Source of the DNA: Acanthamoeba sp. SK_2022b
Lineage: Eukaryota; Discosea; Longamoebia; Acanthamoebidae
Length of the DNA stretch: 64,000 nucleotides
Reading direction: 5' to 3'
Assembly (NCBI GenBank): GCA_027943245.1
Contig: JANDJZ010000193.1
Coordinates: 1-64,000 of the forward strand
Positions within the stretch are counted from its first letter, which is position 1. Each line of letters starts with the position of its first letter. This document shows positions 23,429 through 32,089 of this stretch, in pieces. Position numbers and translations under genes: made by a program. Under the pieces are notes generated by a model that saw only the letters and a list, made by a program, of their open reading frames with translations, made no database searches and was not told the origin of the DNA.

Positions 23429-24657
23429 TCAAAGCACAAGGAGAACACTGATGTAGGCTGCAGTTCTGCAGCCAGTGTGGAAGATGGGTAGGGGGTGAGT
23501 GAACCTCAACCATGTCTGGGGAGTGATGAGGCTAGTGATGTAGGAAGAGGTGCTTTTATTGCTCATGAGGTAGACAGCATCACTGTCATCCTCATCAGAG
23601 TAGATGAAGGTGACAGAGTTGCTGGCAGGCTGGCGCTGGAGTTTGGCATACATGCAGCAGATGTGGGTTGTGTGCCCCAGTATCTCACAATGACAGCATA
23701 GGTGTTGCTGTTGAATTTGGTCCTGCAAGGACATAGAGGTTGGGTGGTAGAGGAGGTGCCTGACTGCGGGCTGGACTGCGTGTTGGTACAGTTAGGGCAG
23801 TTGTGATCAGATTGATGATTCAAAGTGTGGCTGTGTCCATGTCCAGACCTGTGTCCATATCCATGTCTGGGGTTGGAGTCACAAGTCAGCTTGGCCTTGT
23901 AATTGGTATAGAGAGAAGAGGTGGAGCTCTCAGATTGGTGCTTGAGGGTGTGCTCATGGTTGAGGAGGACCTTGAGGACAGGTGATTGAAGTTGGATCAG
24001 ACTTAACTCAGGGGGGAGGCCTTTCAGGAGAGTCTGGATGTAGATCTTGTCTGTGATGGTCATTGAAGTGAGGAGGTTGCGCAGGCAGGAGAGACAAGCA
24101 TTGTAGTCAAGTATCTTCTGATTCAGGTTGCTTCTTTGTGGTGCAGAAGTCCTCAAGGTAGGATGAGAGATTGATGGTGTGGTTGTGGAAGTGCTCATTG
24201 AGGGTTGTCCATAGGTGGAATTTGGTTAGAGGTGGGAGATGAATGCCTTGAGCGTCTCTCCAATGGATGCTGAGATGAGAGCGTGGGCTTGTATGCTGTT
24301 GGCTTCCAGGTTGAGCACATGGGTAACGTGCATTTCTATCTCCTTTGTGGAGTGGCTGGGATAGAGGATGGGTGTGTTGGTGATGACCGTGGAGGAGGAT
24401 GGTGTTTTGCCCTTGGTTGAGGTCTTCTTGCTGCCCAAGGGAGAAGGCGCTGGAGGCCCCCCTTCACTTGATGGTGAAGAGGATGGGTTGATGAAGTTGA
24501 ACAGGTTGGCCTCCTGTGCTTCCTGGTATTGATGTGCTTTATTGAACAGAGGGCCATTGTCACGCTGGATGAAGTGGGCATAGTTCTTACTGTTGAGGAG
24601 GTTCTGAATGTTTATTCTCCATTCCTCATAGTTGGTCTCATTCAGGTGATCAAACAT
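23429..24657 (-). pseudogene. Decayed Ty1/copia-type Gag remnant
   Basis: The frame begins at ATG 24657 with the copia-Gag start pattern LNETNYEEWRINIQNLLNS (Asn-Tyr and Trp of the domain conserved). Later ITDKIYIQTLLKGLPPEL (~24055-24005) matches the conserved C-terminal part of the UBN2/gag-polypeptide family. A CCHC zinc knuckle (C-x2-C-x4-H-x4-C; CCHCEILGHTTHIC) lies near 23700-23655. The frame is broken: a TAA at 24228-24226, gag-like sequence continuing in another frame for about 100 bp, return to the first frame near 24130, and a further shift before the zinc knuckle. No protease, integrase or reverse transcriptase follows, so the element is 3'-truncated. Confidence 0.75.
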
Positions 24658-24711
24658 GGTGATGTCCTTCAGTGACTTAATGAGATAGGTTATTTAGATG
24701 TTGTTGGAATG

Positions 24712-24724
24712 TGGGCCCATAACC
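24712..24724 (-). other. Copia-type primer-binding site (initiator tRNA-Met anticodon arm)
   Basis: On the minus strand the sequence is GGTTATGGGCCCA, complementary to the anticodon arm of eukaryotic initiator tRNA-Met. Drosophila copia uses the same internal priming site immediately after its 5' LTR. Here it sits 55 bp upstream of the gag ATG, in the expected order and strand. Confidence 0.7.
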
Positions 24725-24854
24725 TATTGAGGAAGGAGAAAAGAGGAAGTGTTTGTTGTGGATTGGGTGCTGGGAGGTGACCAGCAACAGAGGATACCAA
24801 AAAGGAAGGTGACAATGGGGAAAGGTATGGAATGGGAAGGCTGGAATTCCAACA
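24725..24854 (-). repeat. Candidate 5' LTR of the copia-type remnant
   Basis: The minus strand starts TGTTGGAATTCC, like the copia LTR start (TGTTGGAAT), and runs ~130 bp to the primer-binding site. The end reads ...CAATA rather than the usual CA, which a single transition would explain. No second copy occurs in the window, so LTR identity rests on position and terminal sequence only. An alternative end at 24702 would give TGTTGGAAT/ATTCCAACA as terminal inverted repeats. Confidence 0.5.
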
Positions 24855-26245
24855 ATGGAGTCAGAGAGACTCAAGCCACCAAACTTTCACAGCAACTGGG
24901 TTGTTTGCTGGGGCCTTGGTCAAGACCACCAACCCTTCAGTCATGAAGCTTGTGGTGCATTATGACTTCTATAGGAAGGAGGGACTTTGCAACAAGGTTC
25001 TGGAGCAGCTGGAGGCTGACCACACAGAGTGGAGTGAGCCAACTGTCCATAAGAAGGTGCTCTTCCTTTTGTTTGAGGGGCAATGGAGGTGGACTGCCAA
25101 TGGCACACCCATCTACTTGGGACTCTGCTGATCCCAAGACACCACCATGCAGCTCTCACAGCTTGGCCACACCAGCAGTTTTGACAAGCTTGTGTTTGTT
25201 GATAGCCCAGCATGATTAAAGTAGATCTCTTTGACCTTTGTGGTGAAGTGTAGAATCATCTTGCACCTCATGATGACTTTGTTCTTGATATTGTTGAGGA
25301 ATACTGCTCTTAAGTTGTCTAGTGTCAGCCCTGGAGGAAACTAGCATTGTCAACCACTTTGTACTTCACAACATTAGCAATGTTTGTGTATACACACTGG
25401 AAGCCAATTGTTGAAGGTGCTATGCTGGATGCTGGTTGTGTTGAGGGTCAAGGTGCATGAGCAGCCACAGCTGCAGCAGTTTGATTTGCACCTGGTGTTT
25501 ATCAAATAAATCAAAAACCAATAGATACCCACATGAATCCTTTGTACCTGATGCTGATTGAGATTGCATGGGCCAGGGTGACTTGGAGTGAGGTCCTGTA
25601 CACGTGCAACAAAAAATCTCATGTTAATCTTCAAGTGATGTGCAAGAAGAGCAGCATTATGCACCCATGGTGACATTGGCCACACTTGCAGTACTTGCCA
25701 ATGCTTGCCTGCAGCTGGCACTTGCTGATACACACATTAAACCCACAAATTGATAAATCACAAACAAATGCTGCCCCTGCATGGAGCACTCAAAAGTCTG
25801 CCCATCTTCTTGGCAGCATTTTTTGCTTTGCCAGCACAAGAGGTCTGGTAAATGACCAGTTTTATCAAGACTAATTCCCCCTTCCTTAGAAAAAAGTAAC
25901 AATGAATCTGGTGGAAGAACCAATTGGGTCAACACTCTTGATGAAAAAGTGACATGAAATGAATAGGTGCCCTTTAGGTTAAGGGTGGTTGAACCAATGC
26001 ACATCAGGTCAACACTTCTCTTGGGTTTTGTGGTGAAAAAGGTAAGGTGAAAAAGTGACATCTGTGAATGTACAAATCCCTTTTGGGTAAACAGTGACAT
26101 GGTTGTACTTTTTTCTGAACAGTCTGTTCTACCTTCTCCAGAAAGGTGTTGCCAGCATACCACTTAGCAATACTTGGTGTGCAGCTTGGTCACACTGGTT
26201 GAGGATGTGCCTGCAAGTTTGGGGTGCAAGTGCATGTAGGTGTGA

Positions 26246-26527
26246 GTGTTGAATAGCATAGAGCAACAGACACAGTTGGTGGAGACTGACGAGGAGGTGA
26301 AGGCCCTCCAGTACACATATGCAGGGGGTTCAGTGCCAGACTGGTACGATGATCAGCAGGCCGAGATTAACACGATCTTGAACAACCGCATCACCGTCAC
26401 CTACACCGACAACCAGTGGGTATCCGTGCGGGCGCCATCTCTTCTCCTGAACTACAAGCACGGCGCGCAAGAGGCCCAGGAAGCGATCGGTCTCCAGCAT
26501 GAGTCTTCGAGTGGGAAAGTTTGGTAG
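26246..26527 (+). other. Unassigned open segment at the right edge of the CpG-poor island
   Basis: A 93-codon open frame whose first 15 codons lie in CpG-poor DNA and the rest in normal CpG-rich host-like DNA (e.g. VPDWYDDQQAEINTILNN). No domain recognised. It could be a truncated host exon cut by the insertion, or an upstream exon of the LRR gene: a GT at 26518 and an AG just before ATG 26620 could splice. Neither is demonstrated. Confidence 0.25.
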
Positions 26528-26619
26528 GTCGTCTGGGTCGCGCCGACCAGTAACAACCGCCTGAGACAATTCTATATATTTTTTGCTGCTGCCACTTCAT
26601 AAATTTTATTTTGGGCAAG

Positions 26620-27350
26620 ATGGAGGACGCAAGGGAGCGCGTCGTGTGGTGGCGTCTCTCGCCCCTGTGGCATCTGTCCGCTCTGGCTCTCGCCACCACG
26701 AACCCCAGCGACGTGCGTGCCCCCCCTCTCTTTAAGTGTCCAATTGACAAAAACACAAAACCACTTGGCCAGCGTGACGGCGAGCCCACCCTGGGTTGGT
26801 GTTCTCGCCGCGTGGAGGTGTCTGCCGAGGTATGGCAGAAGGCGTTCGAGGCGTGCAAGAGGACCAATCGCCTGGCCGCTCACGGCACCAGTGCCGGCGC
26901 CCTGCGCATCTTCCTCAACACCATGGCCGCCCCCGTACTACACCCCGCCCTCCTTTCTTCTATAGGTAGCTGCCAGGCAGCCCCGCGCTGAGCAACCAGA
27001 CTCCCTCCTTCCAGGTCGTGCATTTGGACCTGCGGGGGGAGATTGACCTCACACCCGAGGACCTGCTCGCCGTTGCCGCCTCGCCCACGCTCCAGTACGT
27101 GCCCAGCTACCCACCACCATTGGCCGACAGTTGCCGCACCAGGTTCACGTGTGGAGGGAGGACGCGTGAGCAGAGCAGCGGAGGAAGTGCATGTGGACCT
27201 GTCCGAGCTGCCCCAACTCACCGACCAGTGCCTAGCGCGCATCCTGACCTCTCTGGCCAAGAACCTCGTATCCCTGAAGCTTGGTGGTCTGTCCCACATC
27301 ATTTATTCTATATTTATTTATATTCATAATTGGTAGCACCCATAATGCTG

Positions 27351-27414
<64 letters not shown>

Positions 27415-28817
27415 CGAACACAGCGAGAAAGATGACAGAAATGGCGACTCGTGCGTGGAGGATTGGTGCGCATGGAATCGCGCCACTGCGCCACTGCAGC
27501 GCGCTGATGGAGCTCTCCTTGCCCGAATCACCCTCGCTTTGGTACGATATCACTCTCTTTATTCTCCCACGGCCGCGGTTTATTTGCCTCGCCATCACCG
27601 ACGTGTGCTCACGGGGGTGTGCATTTGGGGGGGGGGTGCAGGGGCGCGTTCAATGAGGTGCTGGAGAGCGGCGGTTGCCAATCGCTTCGCGTTCTCAATC
27701 TGGAGTCGTGCTCGTGGGTCCAGGACACCACCCTCCAACGTATGTTGGCCTTTTCCGTCAGTGTGTTTCATCTTGTTTCTCGTTGTGATATTATTATTCT
27801 CTTTTTGTATTTATTTACACTTGTCATTTATTTATGTATTGGTTCTCTATCCCTTTGTTTGCATAGAGATTGGCAAGAGCCTGGCCGACCTGCGCTGTTT
27901 GACCCTCCCGGGTGGATGTAGTGATCTCGGGGTGATGGCTATCGCTCAGGTTCGACGTCCAACATCTCACATGGCGGGCCCGCCTCCGCGGACCACTGCC
28001 AGCTCTCACCTGTCGCCCATTCTCTCCTCCCGTTCGTTCCCTCCTCTCAGGGCTGTCACCACCTCGAGGTGCTCCAGTTGGGCGATCGTAGTTCGATGTG
28101 CGAGCAGAGCATCACAGACCGGGCGCTGCTGGCACTGGCGCGTCACTGTCCTAAGCTGCGCGTTCTAAGAGCATACCATCGGGTTGGGTATTCGTTGCCC
28201 CCTCCCTCTCATCACTTGGTCACACTGGCATTCACCCACGTCTTCTGGCCGTGTACGCTTGCCGTGTGTGCACGTGCGTGTGCGTGTGTGGTGTATGGCT
28301 ATCCTGCAGGATCAGCAAGAAGGGAATTCTTGCATTGTATGAGGCCGCCAAGCACCTCGAGGTGAGTGTGTGCCGGCCCGAAACGACTGCGTGGGTGAGA
28401 TGAAGCGTCCCTCACTGCTCACTCGCCACGCCACCAACACACAACAGGTATTTGACTTTGCAGAAACGCTGACGCGCTCCGAATACGAGGGACTGTGGCC
28501 AGAGATTGAACGGCGATATCACACTCCGATCACCTCCTATTGCTGGAGCGGTATCCCATCTCCCCTAGCTTAATTATTTTTGAGAGCGCTCAACGAAACG
28601 AATATTGAATTGAGCAATCTCCACCAACATCAACCTTCAGGCGATTGGTATCGGCCAGCCCCGGACAGCTTTGTCCTTTCCTTGTTGCGGGCTTGCGGGA
28701 GCTCGCTCACACACCTCACGGTGATGCAGCTTGACTCCGAGCCTTCTTCTTCGTCTGCCATCATTGAAGTATGTGCTGTTCCTTCTCCGCCAAGGCTCAT
28801 ATTCATGAATGTGCTCA

Positions 28818-28883
<66 letters not shown>

Positions 28884-29039
28884 CAAGACCTTGTCAACGT
28901 CCCTGACAGCGCTCGAGGAACTGAGACTGGATAGCTTTGGCTTGGGTTCGGGCGCCGCTCCTCGCTCGCGCTTCTCGTTTCGTTGTTCATCATAGGCAAT
29001 GAATAGCTGCCCGAGCGAGTCGGTCTGACGTGCTGTGTG

Positions 29040-29106
<67 letters not shown>

Positions 29107-32071
29107 GCAGGGCCAGACAAACAAGACGTGCTCATGGCAATGGTGCTCAACAACTGTGCGACCCTGCGCGTGCTGCATCTCTGCTCGATGCCGGTATCGC
29201 TCGACCTCGTGCGCGCTCTCGGCGAGGCCTGCCTGGTCCTCGAAGATTTGGATGTGAACCTCTCCGCCTACCCTTTTGTCCTGGACAGTATATTTCACGT
29301 TGTTGACGACAGCGCCGCCGACAGCGATGAGAGCGGCCCTGCGGTCGTGGCTCCATGGAGGCTCGACTTGTGCTCCGAATCTCTGGTCAAGCTATCAATG
29401 ACCATGGCCAGGCGAGCCCGCATGCCGATCAAGCTGCGTCTATGGTGCCCCAACGTGCGCCAGCTCTCGCTGAGCAACTTCAATGCGACGTCGGAGGAGC
29501 TCGTGACGCTCGTCCAAGGTAGGTCCTCCGGGCGGCAGCACCAGCTGCTCTATCCATGCGGGTGTACCTGCTTAGGTGAATGGGTTGGGCTGCAGGCGTG
29601 AGCAGCGCAGAAACGATGCGGCTGTCGCGAGTCACGGCGGAAGTGGTGGAGAGCCTGCAGGACACGCAGCGGTTCCCCTTCCTCCGGTCCCTTTCCTACG
29701 ACGCCTTTGGCGGTGCGCCCTTTTCTGCCATGCGTGTGCGTGTGCGTGTGCGTTTGGCAAGCTTTGTAACTCGCGCACTGGCCGACACTGTCTTCCACAC
29801 TCGTAGAAGAAGACAGCCGGAGCTGGTGCGATCTGGACTCCGACGTGGCACGGGAAGTGGAATGCCTCGAGTCCTTCCTACAGCGTCGCCCTAATGTCGT
29901 GTACGTTACACGCCTCTCCTCCGATTCGACCAAGCTGAGCGTTGGATGACCATGGCGCGCCAGTGTGAACAACGGCGCATTCAACTTGGTAGAGAGCGTT
30001 TCCCTGCGTGTGCTCACAAAGACACCTCTCTATTCGGCTCGGATCCGTTCTGCCTCCAGTTACCTCTGGGTGCGCCCTTCCTTTGCGTGTTGCACTGCGA
30101 TTCGGGGCCGTGCATGGCAACCAATCATGGGGGGAGTGAAATGGCTGCCGTGTGACCACACAGGATCAAGGCAGCTCGGAGCACGATGAGTATGCGTGGG
30201 ACTCGCTTGCCGGCACGAGCCCCTCCTCTTGCACCAATTTTAAATTATTATTATTATTATTGTTATTATTATAATTATACTAAAATGGTGTTTCGGAGTT
30301 GCAGACCAATGCGTGAATCTGAAGAGCCTGAGGCTCTCGTCTGTGCCGATGTACATTGACGGAAACCTGTTCAACAAGTTCGTCGGTCTGGAGTCGCTCG
30401 ACATCTCCAACCTACTGCTCTCCGAGGTCGACTGGGCCTTTCCTCGGTAAGCATTTCTCTTCCTCAGCTTCCATGGGCATGTGCGCGCAAGCGTGCGTGT
30501 TGCGTGTTGCGTGAGCGCATGGGTGGCTTCAAAGCTAGCGGTGGTGGTGGTGGTGGTGGTGGTGGTGGTGGTGGTGGTGGTGGTGGTGGTGGTGGTGGTG
30601 GTGGTGGTGGCAGGCTGCTCACGTTGGATGTGCTGGGGATGAACAACGTCGAGAAATTCCAACTCCGATGCCCGCGACTGCGTACGATCGACATTGGCGG
30701 GGCGGAACGCGTCACCCCAACCTTCATCCGCTGGTTGGCCCACCATCAGGTACACCCCTACCCAACCCGTGGAAGCCCAACCAATCGTGCTGCTGCTGCT
30801 GTTGTTGACTTGCAGCAGGACACAATGCCAGACCTCCAGATGCTCTCGATCTCAGCTTCCACTTCGTTCTTGCAGGTTACCGATGTCCCTTCGGGTGAGT
30901 TGCGCCCAACTCTATTATTATTATTATTAAGTTTAACAATATACTTATTTTAACATGAAAAAAAAACAAAAAACAGGTGCTTCAAGGGAGGACACGGTGA
31001 CCGTGCTCCCCTCCTCACTTCTCGAGTTTTGGCTCTACAACACGAGCGGAGTCGTCTCCGTCGACATCTCGCCAGCTACAGAGGTGCGAGCCAGCCATTC
31101 TCCAAGTGCCCTTGGTGTGGGCGTATGCCTGCTCAACGACCAGGAAATGGTGGGGTGGCATTCGTGTTGTCGTCGTCGTCGTCCGTCGAGCAGGTCCCGC
31201 TGGCGTTGGAGAACCTTCAGCTCAATTGTCTGCCGGACCTCACAACTCTTGCCGTCACGCGCTGCCCTCGCCTGTGTAGGTTGCAGTGCGCCTATCTCTA
31301 CAGGCTCCAGCGGTACGAGCCCTGACTGTGTGCGTGCGCGTGCGCGTACATAGGCTCAACGCTCTCTCTGCCAGGTTGGAGATTGACGCGCCCAACCTGC
31401 GCCGACTGGCCCTCGATCTCGACCTCGCTCCCCCGAGCACGGCGACCGATGTCGGCGAGGCTACCGAGGTCAATGAAGCGAGGAGCAACGGCGTGCGCCT
31501 CACCGTGCACAGCGCCATGCCCGCCCTGGAGGACGTCGTCATCACCATCGATGAGACGGGCCGCAGCAATTGCGCAGACCTGTCTTGGCCGAACCGACTG
31601 ATGGAGGACCTCCTGCCTCACTGTCCTGGTTCGCACACCCCTGTCCCTTTCTATTTTTATCTTATTATTTATTGGTAAATTTTTGATAATCGTGTTTCTT
31701 CAGGGCTGAAGCAACTCGAGCTGAAGGGGATGACCCTGTTGACTGTCCAGCCTCCTACGTCACCAGTCGAAGGAGCCAGTTGTCCCTTGGCGGATTGGCT
31801 GCATACTCTCCAATCGGTCACACCCCAGCTGGAGTCTCTGCGCATCATCATGGGTGACGCCAGCGTCGCCGCTCAGGTCAACTTTGCCTTTCAAGTTGCC
31901 TTTGATCTTGCCTGGTCCACTGACTGGTGTTGCGTTTGCTCTGCGTGTGGTGGACAGGTTGCCGCGAGGCTGGCGTCGCTATTGGGCGTGGAACGAGTGG
32001 ATTTCGTTGCGTGCGAAGAACGCGACCGCGACCTCGTGCAGTGCAACTTCTGGCTCGCTCAACCCAAATGA
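26620..32071 (+). CDS. Large leucine-rich-repeat protein (F-box/LRR-like)
   Basis: Many short exons encode irregular LRR units of the cysteine-containing/F-box-LRR style: VVHLDLRGEIDLTPEDLLAV (27016), LTDQCLARILTSLAKNLVSL (27219), SLRVLNLESCSWVQDTTLQ (27687), HLEVLQLGDRSSMCEQSIT (28058), ITDRALLALARHCPKLRVL (28110), RVLHLCSMPVSLDLVRAL (29168), VRQLSLSNFNATSEELVTL (29455), NLKSLRLSSVPMYI (30318), LLTLDVLGMNNVEKFQL (30614), ALENLQLNCLPDLTTLAVT (31203) and LKQLELKGMTLLTVQPPT (31705). The last exon ends FWLAQPK with TGA 32069-32071. Start ATG 26620 is the first in a host-like frame, but upstream exons cannot be excluded and no canonical F-box is visible. Two GT tracts, a CA tract and a GGT tract lie in introns. 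Function is probably protein recognition; the partner is unknown. Confidence 0.78.
27354..27413 (+). repeat. (GT)n microsatellite in an LRR-gene intron
   Basis: 60 bp of GT, ending about 10 nt before the likely acceptor AACACAG. Confidence 0.95.
28819..28881 (+). repeat. (CA)n microsatellite in an LRR-gene intron
   Basis: 63 bp of CA just upstream of the exon starting near 28888. Confidence 0.95.
29041..29105 (+). repeat. (TG)n microsatellite in an LRR-gene intron
   Basis: 65 bp of TG, ending 5 nt before the acceptor CGCAG at 29106-29110. Confidence 0.95.
30540..30610 (+). repeat. (GGT)n trinucleotide tract abutting a 3' splice site
   Basis: About 71 bp of perfect GGT/GTG leading directly into CAG|GCTGCTC; the next exon starts at 30614. 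Confidence 0.95.
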
Positions 32072-32089
32072 GTGGGACCACAAGACAAA

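Larger units (their letters stand above)
23181..26289. mobile_element. CpG-depleted transposon-derived island
   Basis: Compositional change is sharp on both sides: flanking DNA is CpG-dense, but I find roughly ten CpG between 23221 and 24600 and only one (25598-25602, CACGTG) between 24601 and 26289. TpG and CpA are correspondingly common. The segment contains gag-like coding remnants on the minus strand, an LTR-like end and a copia-type primer-binding site, plus ~1.4 kb (24855-26289) that I cannot identify. Two open stretches there, 24832-25131 (+) and 25657-26163 (-, Cys-rich), have no recognisable domain. Boundaries are estimated from CpG density, not from target-site duplications. Confidence 0.75.
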
